From Nitrospirota bacterium (GTDB lineage Bacteria > Nitrospirota > Nitrospiria > Nitrospirales > UBA8639): DNA of 11,712 nt. The translations under genes and the position numbers were made by a program. The notes under the pieces are model-generated. The model had not been told where the DNA came from and searched no databases. It saw only the letters and a list, made by a program, of their open reading frames with translations. Positions 1-7,877 of this stretch are shown one piece after another (position 1 is the first letter of the stretch; every line of letters begins with the position of its first letter). The stretch is from positions 2,277,812 to 2,289,523 of the forward strand of contig CP070743.1 in NCBI GenBank assembly GCA_020348185.1. The letters run 5' to 3'.

Positions 1-598
1 AGGCCCCATCGCCCGAGACCTGACCTACCTTCCCGTGAATCTGCTTCAACAACGATGGAAGCATCTGGCTATCATGCACGTGGCTTGAGGTAATCTCCAC
101 GGCCACAATCTCTTTCGTGTGTTCATCGACTCCCAGGTGGAGTTTTCGCCAGAGACGGCGTTGACCGCCTCGATGCTTTTGAACGTGCCACTCCCCGGCT
201 CCGTAGACCCGAAGACCGGTGGCATCAATAACGATGTGACGAGGCCAGCTTATTGAGGATAGAGAGAGTGGGACTGTGAGTGCGGCTTGTCGCCGACACA
301 CTGTGCTATAGTTCGGCTCCGGCAGGTCGAGGCTCATGAGACTCAGCACTGAAGACACAAACCCTTGAGCAGCTCGCAGGCTCAGGCGATACACGCTTTT
401 GACGACGACCGCGCAGTGAATCGCCGTATCTGAGTAGATCCTAGGGGCACCAGACCCAAGGCGAGTCTCGGTGTTTCGCCACGTCGTCAGGGCAGCTTCG
501 TCGATCCAGAAGGTAATTCCGCTCCGAGCAATGAGGGCCTGATTATAATGGGGCTAGTTACGAACACGGTATCGGAAGGTGTATGCGTTGTGTGCCAT
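1..598 (-). pseudogene. IS5-family DDE transposase, 5' part, with nonsense codon
   Basis: Reading from ATG 598-596 gives MAHNAYTFRYRVRN, then TAG (556-554), then an open frame to the window edge (199 codons in all). Downstream, residues about 20-115 resemble the IS5-family N-terminal region (WIDEAALTTW, YSDTAI, RAAQGF). The catalytic domain follows: IVIDATG with the first Asp at about residue 125, WRKLHLGVDEHT at 150-161, and GDGA with the second Asp at 197. The final Glu is off the window. Related transposases usually have Trp where the stop stands, so TGG to TAG is the simplest explanation. No good ATG restart lies before about residue 88, so the copy is probably inactive unless the stop is suppressed or is a sequencing error. 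Identification comes from recalled family motifs, not an alignment. Confidence 0.8.
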
Positions 599-647
599 GA
601 GCCATTGTAACGACACCCACTATCACTGGCCAATTGTGCAACAACGC
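1..647 (-). mobile_element. Partial IS5-family insertion sequence (transposase-start end only)
   Basis: The region encodes an IS5-type transposase on the minus strand, cut off by the window edge. Upstream of the transposase ATG (598-596) the sequence ends in a likely terminal inverted repeat reading GGCGTTGTTGCACAATTGG inward from about position 647. The opposite end and any target-site duplication lie outside the window, so the exact boundary is inferred from the change in sequence character and the short leader typical of these elements. The element sits about 160 bp upstream of comEC and points away from it. Confidence 0.7.
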
Positions 648-742
648 CGGACGAAGAAAAAGTCTAAAGTTTAGGAGTCCAAAAACCGAAAAGTCCTTTA
701 AAAGAGACTTGTAATCCCGAACCCATCTCCCGAGTCGTTTGC

Positions 743-760
743 CACCATTTCTCTATGGTG
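743..760. repeat. Small hairpin upstream of comEC
   Basis: CACCAT (743-748) and ATGGTG (755-760) form a perfect 6-bp inverted repeat with a 6-nt loop. A second pair, CCCGAAC (716-722) and GTTCGGG (760-766), is also perfectly complementary and shares base 760, so the two could nest. The structure lies in the 160-bp gap between the IS end and comEC. It could be a leader structure or chance; no T-tract follows it, so it is not a convincing terminator. I see no gene and no good sigma-70 promoter in this gap. Confidence 0.3.
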
Positions 761-808
761 TTCGGGTGTGCAACAGCATTTAGCCGCTCCTGAGGTCATT
801 TTCCGAAT

Positions 809-3391
809 GTGATTGCCTTTCCTGCCTTAGGCTTTCTGATTGGACTCTGGATCGGTTCCTACCTTCCGTTCTTCCCATTTTCCATCTTTCTCCTCATCGG
901 TGCAGCGGGGATCATGTTCAGCTGGTTGGAGTGGTCTAACCGGCTGAGTGCCAAACAGGGTGTTCTTGTCTTTTGCAGCATGATTTGTGGAATGGTGTAT
1001 TGGACGGGTGCGACCTGGATGCACAACCAGGCTGACCTGGAACGATGGATAGGCCCCCGGCCAATGAACGTGACGGGATCGGTTATTCAGCCGGTTCGAC
1101 GGACATCCGATCGAGTGGTGATGGTGGCTGACGTTTCTCATGTGACGCACAACCATACACCCACCTCAGCGGCTGGAAATCTTTTAGTCACATGGCGAAA
1201 TCCAGATCGCGCCGTTTATCAAGGAGACCAAATTCAATTTTCCGCTCGAGTACGTCGACCGTTTGGCACCATCAACCCTGGGGGATTTCACTATGGAGCC
1301 TACCTGGAGCGAAAAGGTATCCAGGCAGTCGCCACGGTCTCCGGATCAGATCAAGTGAAGATAATGAATCCTGCCTCCTCATCGGTTTGGATGAAGTTTT
1401 GGAATAGCATTGATCAATGGCGTGGTCAGGTCCAGCAAGCTGCCGTCGACACTTTAGATGATCCCTCGCTCGGCCTGTTTTTAGGAATGGTGCTTGGAGA
1501 GCAGGGATTCATTTCGCAAGAAATCAGGGAAGCCTTTATGGACACGGGGACGGTCCATATCATATCCATCTCAGGGTCTCACCTCGGACTGATCGCGTTT
1601 CTGACATTTGTTTTGGTCAAGGGGCTGGTGTTGCGTTTGCCGGGACACTGGCTGGCTTGGTTGTCCATTCGAATCACCGCCACCCGTCTTGCCGTCTTGG
1701 CCACCCTCCCACTGGTCTCATTTTATACATTGTTGGCGGGTGCAGAAATCGCGACAGTGCGATCCTGGATCATGATCCTGTTATTCTTGCTGGCGGTCTG
1801 GCTGGGACGGGAACAGAATGTCTTGATGTTTCTGCTTCTGGCAGCGGTGATAGTGCTGGTCTATCACCCACAGGCTCTTTATGAGATTTCCTTTCAACTT
1901 TCCTATATCTCAGTACTGGCGATTGCCTTAGTCATCAAAGCGTTTCAACAATTCTCTCAAGAGAATGAGGACACGAATCCAGTCAAGAATTCAATTTCCC
2001 GGACGATGGGCCGATGGATCAACAATACCTGGTGGGTTTCCCTTGCCGTCACCCTGGCGACTGTGCCGATCGTCGCCTATCACTTTAACCAGATTGCGTG
2101 GATGGGTCTGCTCGCCAACTTTTTTGTGGTCCCCTATGTTGGATTTGTCGTCGTGCCCCTGGGGTTGGTTTCAGCGGTGATCGTCTTGCTGACAGGAGCG
2201 GATTCCCTTCCTCTTGGAGTCCTCAATCAAACAGTTTTGGAAGGGTTGACCAGGATCGTCCAGCTGTTTGCCAAACTTCCATGGACCGAATGGCACGTCG
2301 CCTCACCTGCCATCGTCACCATGCTGGTGTTTTATGGGCTCCTTGTCACAGGATTGATGAATGTCAATCGATTGAGACTTCGATGGAGTTGTGTCATGGG
2401 TGTGGTGATGATTCTCATTTTGTGGTTTTGGTCTCCAAGGCTTGAATGGGATCACGACACGGTGCGAGTTACCTTTTTAGATGTGGGTCAGGGTGATGCC
2501 ACCGTCATCGAACTGCCTGATGGCCAGGTCGTGTTGATTGATGCCGGGGCCTCGTATTCGAAATTGGACATGGGCCAGGCCGTGGTTGGTCCGTTTTTGT
2601 GGGATCAAGGTATTCGGAGAATCGACCATGTTATTGCGACTCATCCTCAGTGGGACCACATGGGAGGGCTGTCGTGGGTGATTAAGAAATTTCAAGTTGG
2701 TCGCTATTGGAGCAACGGGGTCACTCGAGAAAATGTATTTTTTCAACGAGTGCAGGAGGCCATTCAAGAGGTCGGGCTTAAAGAACAGGTCGCATGGAAA
2801 GGGAAGGAAATCACGAGGGCAGGGCCCTGTCGGTTGACGGTATTGAATCCTCCTTTTGCGGGCAATTCAAATCCCGGTTTTCGCAACTCCTCTCAAGGTG
2901 GGAGTGATCTTAACAATCAGTCGGTAGTCACGGAACTCGACTGTGGCGTCCATTCATTTCTGTTTACGGCTGATGCTGAACGGGAGGCTCTTGGGCGTCT
3001 AAATCAATTGCCGCATCATCGTACAGCCCAGGTCGTCAAGGTGCCCCATCGTACAGCCCAGGTCATCAAGGTGCCCCATCATGGTGCGAAAAGTTCATTG
3101 AATCGTGAGTGGATCAATCAATTGAATGCAGAGGCCGTGGTGATTTCGGCTGGCCGGCATAATCGGTATGGTCATCCAATTCCCGCTGTGTTGGACGCCT
3201 ATCGGGAAAAGGGTATTCCCATTTATCGAACCGATCAAGATGGGGCGGTGTGGGTCACGGCCTCGCTACATTCACCCGATCTGTCCATCCAAACCGCTCA
3301 AGCGCAATTATTGAAACCTGTGACAATTGATGGTTTGACAATTGAAACTGAATTGAAAAATTTTAAAAGAATATTGGGTGACTGGATTTAA
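809..3391 (+). CDS. comEC: ComEC/Rec2-family DNA internalisation channel protein
   Basis: ComEC is the inner-membrane channel that carries single-stranded DNA into the cytoplasm during natural transformation. This 860-residue protein has the full three-part layout: hydrophobic N-terminal helices and a DUF4131-like region (about 1-190), the polytopic Competence domain (about 220-510) with SISGSHLG (253-260) and the GAEIATVRSW motif, and a C-terminal metallo-beta-lactamase domain (from about 553). In that domain FLDVGQGD is at 556-563, THPQWDH at 611-617, FTADAE has its Asp at 722, and KVPHHG ends near 759. The GTG start at 809 follows a TGAGGT element at 791-796, rather far away at about 12 nt; no better start is seen. 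A 30-bp in-frame tandem duplication adds ten residues just before KVPHHG (codons about 737-756). The gene stands alone and converges on the aldo/keto reductase fusion. Family assignment is firm; activity with the inserted repeat is uncertain. Confidence 0.95.
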   Translation: MIAFPALGFLIGLWIGSYLPFFPFSIFLLIGAAGIMFSWLEWSNRLSAKQGVLVFCSMICGMVYWTGATWMHNQADLERWIGPRPMNVTGSVIQPVRRTSDRVVMVADVSHVTHNHTPTSAAGNLLVTWRNPDRAVYQGDQIQFSARVRRPFGTINPGGFHYGAYLERKGIQAVATVSGSDQVKIMNPASSSVWMKFWNSIDQWRGQVQQAAVDTLDDPSLGLFLGMVLGEQGFISQEIREAFMDTGTVHIISISGSHLGLIAFLTFVLVKGLVLRLPGHWLAWLSIRITATRLAVLATLPLVSFYTLLAGAEIATVRSWIMILLFLLAVWLGREQNVLMFLLLAAVIVLVYHPQALYEISFQLSYISVLAIALVIKAFQQFSQENEDTNPVKNSISRTMGRWINNTWWVSLAVTLATVPIVAYHFNQIAWMGLLANFFVVPYVGFVVVPLGLVSAVIVLLTGADSLPLGVLNQTVLEGLTRIVQLFAKLPWTEWHVASPAIVTMLVFYGLLVTGLMNVNRLRLRWSCVMGVVMILILWFWSPRLEWDHDTVRVTFLDVGQGDATVIELPDGQVVLIDAGASYSKLDMGQAVVGPFLWDQGIRRIDHVIATHPQWDHMGGLSWVIKKFQVGRYWSNGVTRENVFFQRVQEAIQEVGLKEQVAWKGKEITRAGPCRLTVLNPPFAGNSNPGFRNSSQGGSDLNNQSVVTELDCGVHSFLFTADAEREALGRLNQLPHHRTAQVVKVPHRTAQVIKVPHHGAKSSLNREWINQLNAEAVVISAGRHNRYGHPIPAVLDAYREKGIPIYRTDQDGAVWVTASLHSPDLSIQTAQAQLLKPVTIDGLTIETELKNFKRILGDWI
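3018..3077 (+). repeat. 30-bp direct tandem repeat inside comEC
   Basis: Two adjacent 30-bp units (3018-3047 and 3048-3077) begin ATCGTACAGCCCAGG and differ at one base (G3035 versus A3065, Val to Ile). The repeat is in frame and doubles the peptide RTAQV(V/I)KVPH. The second copy runs into the conserved KVPHHG metal-site motif, while the first ends KVPHR. The near-identity suggests a recent duplication by slippage or unequal exchange. Confidence 0.95.
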
Positions 3392-3419
3392 AGAAGCAGG
3401 GTGTTGATTGGCGTCTGAT

Positions 3420-3456
3420 CAGAACAATGGGGCGAGAAATCCCCGTCTGTATTCTG
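3420..3456. terminator. Possible bidirectional terminator between convergent genes
   Basis: In the 69-bp gap between the convergent 3' ends of comEC and the reductase fusion, GGGG (3429-3432) pairs with CCCC (3441-3444) around an 8-nt loop. Flanking ACAAT/GTCTGT and CAGA/TCTG segments extend this into an imperfect stem with one bulge and a small internal loop. Position suits a shared terminator, but there is no U-tract on either strand, so this is a weak call. Confidence 0.3.
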
Positions 3457-3460
3457 AAGC

Positions 3461-6400
3461 TTATTCTTGGCGGAAGGCTTCTAAAATTGAATGGGTCTTC
3501 AGGGTTGGTTCCCACTGCAGAACAGTGAGGGAGTCCTCGACATACGCCGGTTTGCGGATCCCATTCAAGACACTGGTTACACCGGGGGTGCTGGTGAGGA
3601 CCCAGAGAGCTTTACGCGAAAAGGGTTCGTCTCGTTTGGATTCAGGAAGGAGCGGATCAATGACGTCTCGGAGCCCCTGAATCTTTTGGGCACTCTTTTC
3701 AGCGGCTTCCCTGCGCAGGATTCTCAGGAGAGAGAGAAACTCGGGAACGTACTGTTCCCGCCACTTTTCCCACGCCGTTTCTTTTTCTTTGGAGTTGGAG
3801 AAATGTCTGGTTAACACTTGAAAGACTTGGTTGGCGTGGGGGGCAATCATTTGGGATTCAATTTGATCCCAATGTTCCACATTTTGTACAGCGGGTCGTA
3901 GCCGTTTGAATTCCTCCGCCCAGGTGAAGTATTCCATTGGTGGAATGCCTTTGCCGGAGTGGGGGACATGGGGCGCCAGATTGTTTTTATACTCCTCCTC
4001 CAAGGTTTGGACTTTGGATTGCTGAATTTCAAATGTCGTATCCGGCGGCTCAGCTTGAGGATCAGCAAGACGGATGATTCCGCTACCTTTACTGGGGATG
4101 GCATTGAGGGGGCGATTGACGAGAATGGCCACATTTTCTTGCTCGGCCAATTCTAAGACAGTCTGGCGTTGGTCAGGGCCCGTATTGGGAGTGAGGAGTG
4201 CACCGGATTCAAAAAGGTTCATGGGCAGTTGCAGAACCCGAAAATGATGAGTGTCCTTGCCGGCCTCTTGGGCCGCCCTTTGAGCGGCCTCCAACATTCG
4301 AGAAAGGGAAGTGGATTCGGGGTCGTCGGGTTTGGCGGTGCAGGTGTTTGAAGAGACGCCGAAAAATTGGATTCTTCCCGCATCAATTTGCGATTCGAAA
4401 TAGAGAAACGCTTGTTGCAGTCGCCGGTAAAATTCCGTTCGTTGTTCATTTAGGGTCTCGGAGTCAATGGATAATTGTCGATTCTTGGCGTCTGAAAGAA
4501 AATATTCCGGATTGTGCAATAAACAGACATCTAAGGTGGCGAGTCCAAGACGATCAAGTGAGAGGGTGAGCTGCTCATCAAGAAACTCCGGGTGCATGCC
4601 GTGCCAGATGCCGTCTCCGTATTTCACGATTTCCGGGAAAGGGTGACCTGCCTTCTCTCGGGCTTCCGCTTTTTTAAGGTTCTGGCCCTGGATATAGCCG
4701 ATTTTCGACACAACAATAACTTCTTCTCTGGTGACGTGCTGATGTTTGAAGAGATCCGCCAAAACCCGTCCGACCAGCCGTTCGCTTCCCCCGTCAGCAT
4801 AGTTCGTTGATGTATCGATAAGATTGCAGCCTTCCCGAAGGGCCTTGCTCAGTGCCTCACGGTGTTCCTCCACATCAGAGTCTATCCGATACCCCCCAAA
4901 GCCGATTCGTGATGTGGTTAGCCCCGTGGAGCCGAATGAGGTATAACCCTCAGCGGAAGGTCGCGAATTGAGAGAGCTGGCGAGGATTCTGGCGACATAC
5001 CCTCCTGTTCCCCCCGGAGTGGCCTTCCCACGTGATCCGCTACCCGTCAATGTGGCAGTGGGCTTGGAAGTGGATTGCGGTGGTGAGGATGGTTGATCGG
5101 CAAGGGCGGCTCCGACGGATGCGGGATCGGTGATCGGCGCATCACAGGTAAAGTGACGACAGATGTAGAGGGCAGCCTTTCCGTTGACCAAATCTTTTCC
5201 GTTTAACAGTGGATGGGTCGATTCTGTGGCCTGGTCGTTCCGATAAGCAATGATGCGGTTAGGAATAAAACGTTGATTGACCTCGAACTGCAATTGCTCG
5301 TATCGTTCATCACCCGTTTGGCCGACCAGGGCAAGTTCAATGGGGCCGTTCAAGAGCAGATCGACAACCATGAGTCCTTTGGGAAACCCGCGGGGGATCT
5401 GAGTAATCTGTTGTCCATAGGCTCGAATCGCTTTTGTGGCAGCTTCCCGGAAATCCTCGCGTCCAAAATGAAAGGACAGGCGGGCCATCGCAGAAGCGGC
5501 GACGGAATTGCTGCTCGGGGTGGCCCCATCCGGCCCTTCACGACTTCGAAGTATCAACGATTCATGGTCCTTGCCGGTGGTGAAAAACCCGCCATGGTCG
5601 TGATCGACAAAATCTTCAAGGATACGTTCCGCGAGGCAGACGGCTTCATGGAGGTAGCGTTCTTCCCCACTGGATTCATAGAGATCAATGAGGGCCTCGG
5701 AAAGATAGGCGTAGTCTTCTAGGCACCCTTCAAGATGAGCCTTTCCGCCTCGATAGGTACGGTACAAGCGGCTTTCCGGGCGAGCCAGCGTGTCAAGGAG
5801 GAAATCTGCGGCTCGAATGGCTCCGTCTACATATCGTTGGATGCCTAACACCCGGCCAGCTTCAGCCATGGCCCCAATCATCATGCCGTTCCAAGCGGTG
5901 ATGACCTTATCATCCAACCCGGGATGAACGCGCTGGAGCCGAGACTGGTAGACCAAAGGTCGCACGCGATCGAGTGTCTGTTGAAGTTCATCCGGGGTGC
6001 ATCCAACCTCTTGCGCCACTTGTTCGATTGACCTGGGGGTCTGAGGGATACTCTGGTGTTCCCAATTCCCCTCCGGGGTGATGTCGTAAAAGGCACAAAA
6101 CCGTCTTGCGTCTTCTTCGGATTCCACCACTTCCCGAATTTGGTCCGGCGTCCACACAAAAAATTTGCCTTCGACCCCTTCGGAATCTGCATCAGTGGCG
6201 GAATAAAAGCTCCCTTCCGGCGAGGTCATTTCGCGAAGGATATAATCGAGGGTCTCTGTGGCTATTCGGCGATACGTGGAATTGCCGGTGACCTGAAAGG
6301 CCTCAACATAAGTCCGGGCTAGTAGCGCATTGTCATAAAGCATTTTCTCAAAGTGCGGAACGAGCCATCGTTCGTCAGTCGAGTAGCGAGCAAACCCTCC

Positions 6401-7165
6401 ACCGATTTGATCGTACAGACCTCCGGCAGCCATACCGTCCAGTGTTTTGCACACCATAGCGAGGGTCTGCTGATCCTGAGTCATGGAATACTGCCGTAAG
6501 AGAAAGGAGAGCCCCGTGGCCGGAGGGAATTTCGGGGCACGGCCAAATCCCCCATAACGGGCATCGAAATCGTTGGCGAAATCTTGAACCGCCGATTGTA
6601 TCTCAGCTTTTCCAACCGCCAAAGGAGAAGTGGTCTGGACGGAATTTCGGAGCCGAGAGGTAAATCGGGCGGCTTGCTGGATGATATTCGACTGGTCTTT
6701 GGACCATGCCTCACCAATGTTTTCAAGAATGGTGGAAAACCCTGGCCTTCCCCAGCGATCTGTCGGGGGAAAGTAGGTCCCCGCGAAGATCGGCTCTTGG
6801 TTAGGGGTCAAGAAGACCGTCATGGGCCATCCCCCATGTCCTTGGTTCATGGCAACCGTCGCTTGCATGTAAATCTCGTCCAGATCAGGTCGTTCCTCAC
6901 GGTCTACCTTGACGTTAATGAAATACCGATTCATAAGATCAGCAATCTTCTCATTTTCAAACGATTCATGTTCCATGACATGACACCAATGGCAAGCGGA
7001 ATACCCAATTGAGAGAAGAATGGGTTTATCTTCCTCCTTCGCCCGTTGCAGGGCTTCCTGGCCCCAGGGATACCAGTCCACAGGATTATAGGCGTGTTGG
7101 AGGAGGTAGGGACTAGTTTCGTGAATCAACCGGTTAGGCTGAGACGTAGGGTGGGCCGTGTCCAC
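3461..7165 (-). CDS. Fusion: SPATA20/YyaL-like thioredoxin-fold protein + aldo/keto reductase
   Basis: This 1234-residue protein has no signal peptide or membrane segment, so it should be cytoplasmic. Residues 1 to about 685 are a complete DUF255/SPATA20 (YyaL) protein: the family N-terminus RLIHETSPYLLQHA at 12-25, a thioredoxin-fold CHWC at 58-61, GGWPMTVFLTP at 111-121, then an alpha/alpha-barrel-like region (KFPP at 212-215, HFEKMLYDNALL at 271-282, AWNGMM at 424-429), ending at the usual HFTCDAPITDP. A Ser/Thr/Gly/Pro-rich linker covers about 686-740. Residues about 741-1234 are an aldo/keto reductase opening with FGSTGLTTSRIGFGG; the catalytic tetrad appears as Asp784, Tyr789, Lys821 and His884, and VTSVLNGIRKP at about 1196-1206 is the usual C-terminal motif. 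At about 490 residues the reductase half is long for the family (around 320), with extra helical sequence in the middle. The GTG start fits because the conserved N-terminus follows at once and GGGG lies 7 nt upstream. Substrates are unknown; DUF255 proteins have no settled biochemical role. Confidence 0.9.
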   Translation of the reverse strand: MDTAHPTSQPNRLIHETSPYLLQHAYNPVDWYPWGQEALQRAKEEDKPILLSIGYSACHWCHVMEHESFENEKIADLMNRYFINVKVDREERPDLDEIYMQATVAMNQGHGGWPMTVFLTPNQEPIFAGTYFPPTDRWGRPGFSTILENIGEAWSKDQSNIIQQAARFTSRLRNSVQTTSPLAVGKAEIQSAVQDFANDFDARYGGFGRAPKFPPATGLSFLLRQYSMTQDQQTLAMVCKTLDGMAAGGLYDQIGGGFARYSTDERWLVPHFEKMLYDNALLARTYVEAFQVTGNSTYRRIATETLDYILREMTSPEGSFYSATDADSEGVEGKFFVWTPDQIREVVESEEDARRFCAFYDITPEGNWEHQSIPQTPRSIEQVAQEVGCTPDELQQTLDRVRPLVYQSRLQRVHPGLDDKVITAWNGMMIGAMAEAGRVLGIQRYVDGAIRAADFLLDTLARPESRLYRTYRGGKAHLEGCLEDYAYLSEALIDLYESSGEERYLHEAVCLAERILEDFVDHDHGGFFTTGKDHESLILRSREGPDGATPSSNSVAASAMARLSFHFGREDFREAATKAIRAYGQQITQIPRGFPKGLMVVDLLLNGPIELALVGQTGDERYEQLQFEVNQRFIPNRIIAYRNDQATESTHPLLNGKDLVNGKAALYICRHFTCDAPITDPASVGAALADQPSSPPQSTSKPTATLTGSGSRGKATPGGTGGYVARILASSLNSRPSAEGYTSFGSTGLTTSRIGFGGYRIDSDVEEHREALSKALREGCNLIDTSTNYADGGSERLVGRVLADLFKHQHVTREEVIVVSKIGYIQGQNLKKAEAREKAGHPFPEIVKYGDGIWHGMHPEFLDEQLTLSLDRLGLATLDVCLLHNPEYFLSDAKNRQLSIDSETLNEQRTEFYRRLQQAFLYFESQIDAGRIQFFGVSSNTCTAKPDDPESTSLSRMLEAAQRAAQEAGKDTHHFRVLQLPMNLFESGALLTPNTGPDQRQTVLELAEQENVAILVNRPLNAIPSKGSGIIRLADPQAEPPDTTFEIQQSKVQTLEEEYKNNLAPHVPHSGKGIPPMEYFTWAEEFKRLRPAVQNVEHWDQIESQMIAPHANQVFQVLTRHFSNSKEKETAWEKWREQYVPEFLSLLRILRREAAEKSAQKIQGLRDVIDPLLPESKRDEPFSRKALWVLTSTPGVTSVLNGIRKPAYVEDSLTVLQWEPTLKTHSILEAFRQE

Positions 7166-7170
7166 CCTAC
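7146..7170 (-). promoter_or_regulatory. Hairpin enclosing the stop/start junction of the operon
   Basis: GTAGGGTGG and CCACCCTAC form a perfect 9-bp inverted repeat with a 7-nt loop. In the transcript the 5' arm contains both the UAG stop of the cytochrome gene (7169-7167) and the GUG start of the fusion gene (7165-7163). Folding would hide the start codon until a ribosome finishing the cytochrome gene opens it, a classic arrangement for translational coupling. The repeat is seen directly; the regulatory role is inferred. Confidence 0.5.
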
Positions 7171-7664
7171 TGCCCCAAGCTCAGTTCATATAACAGCACT
7201 TTCCAGCCATCCTCTTCAGAAATAAATCCTTTAGGTTGGACGACAGGAAGCATTCCCGTTCCCGGGACCTTTCCGGATTGTCCCATGCTACCGTTCTTCA
7301 GAACCCACATGAGCTCACCAGGCGTACGGTATTTCTTAAATTTCGGATTCGTGAAATTCCGTGGTTGAATGGGGAGATTGCTGGCGGCTGCCCCATCTCC
7401 TTTACCTTCAGCCCCATGACAACTGATGCATCCGCCCCGTCCAAGAAAAATTTCTTTTCCCTCAGCCAGGACTTCAGGCGTGGCCTGAATAGGTGATTTA
7501 ACCGCCTTGGCTTTGGCGAGTTCGGAAGTTGGAACCCGTTTCACCTTAATGTCAAATTCGCCTCCGGCTTGACCGTATCCCGTTGGATTGACGGCCCATG
7601 AAAAATCAGGATTCAGTGATGTCGTCATCATGAATAGTGCGGTTAGCAGGAAAATAACTCGCAT
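7167..7664 (-). CDS. Periplasmic monoheme cytochrome c
   Basis: This 165-residue protein has an N-terminal signal peptide (hydrophobic 3-17, likely cut after SWA at about 24). It has one c-type heme motif, CISCH at 79-83, within an AEGKEIFLGRGG context typical of class I cytochromes. The likely distal ligand is Met138 in GTGMLP. The fold after the motif (GKGDGAAASNLP, PRNFTNP, GELMWVLKNG) matches small soluble or membrane-tethered electron-transfer cytochromes, so it should shuttle electrons in the periplasm. The ATG at 7664-7662 is fixed by a very strong AAGGAGG 5 nt upstream. It is the first gene of an operon with the SPATA20-reductase fusion, which starts one nucleotide after its stop. Redox partners cannot be told from the sequence. 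Confidence 0.93.
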   Translation of the reverse strand: MRVIFLLTALFMMTTSLNPDFSWAVNPTGYGQAGGEFDIKVKRVPTSELAKAKAVKSPIQATPEVLAEGKEIFLGRGGCISCHGAEGKGDGAAASNLPIQPRNFTNPKFKKYRTPGELMWVLKNGSMGQSGKVPGTGMLPVVQPKGFISEEDGWKVLLYELSLGQ

Positions 7665-7669
7665 GAAAA

Positions 7670-7676
7670 CCTCCTT
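7670..7676 (-). promoter_or_regulatory. Strong Shine-Dalgarno for the cytochrome c gene
   Basis: AAGGAGG on the minus strand lies 5 nt before the ATG. It is the best ribosome binding site in the window and far stronger than the one for the following fusion gene, which suggests the cytochrome is made in excess of the fusion. Confidence 0.85.
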
Positions 7677-7730
7677 AAAGAAATGACCATGATCAACATC
7701 GAGGTCTGTCCTCGAATTACGTAAACGCGC

Positions 7731-7759
7731 AGAATACCATGGGAACCCGTAACGGGCAA
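7731..7759 (-). promoter_or_regulatory. Candidate sigma-70 promoter of the cytochrome c operon
   Basis: On the minus strand TTGCCC (7759-7754) and TATTCT (7736-7731) are 17 nt apart, and TGG precedes the -10 box as an extended -10 element. Each box matches 4 of 6 consensus bases. Transcription would begin near 7724, giving a leader of about 60 nt before the ATG. Confidence 0.5.
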
Positions 7760-7818
7760 TGAAACCTTTGACGGACCTTTAGCCAAGGGGGCATTGGCAG
7801 CATGACCTCCTCGAATTA

Positions 7819-7827
7819 TGGTATGAT
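7819..7827 (+). promoter_or_regulatory. Candidate extended -10 promoter of the J-domain gene
   Basis: TGGTATGAT (TG-N-TATGAT) lies about 50 bp upstream of the J-domain ATG. The -10 box matches 5 of 6 consensus bases; no -35 box stands at the right distance (TTGGCA at 7794-7799 is 22 nt away). The 213-bp gap therefore seems to hold two divergent promoters. Confidence 0.4.
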
Positions 7828-7877
7828 TTTTGACGCGGTGGGACGAGGGGATTAAAGAATTAAAGTAACCGACCATT

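Noticed and set aside
46..228. 60-codon minus-strand frame within the IS element
   Set aside because: It is out of frame with the transposase, whose conserved residues (VIDATG, WRKLHLG) are read in another frame over the same bases; it is a shadow.
635..775. TGTGCAACA at 635-643 and again at 767-775, as if a second IS end lay near comEC
   Set aside because: Only nine bases match and the flanks differ, so chance or a very decayed end cannot be told apart.
5213..5722. 169-codon plus-strand frame opposite the SPATA20 half of the fusion
   Set aside because: It is antisense to conserved SPATA20 sequence, has no Shine-Dalgarno and shows no recognisable domain.
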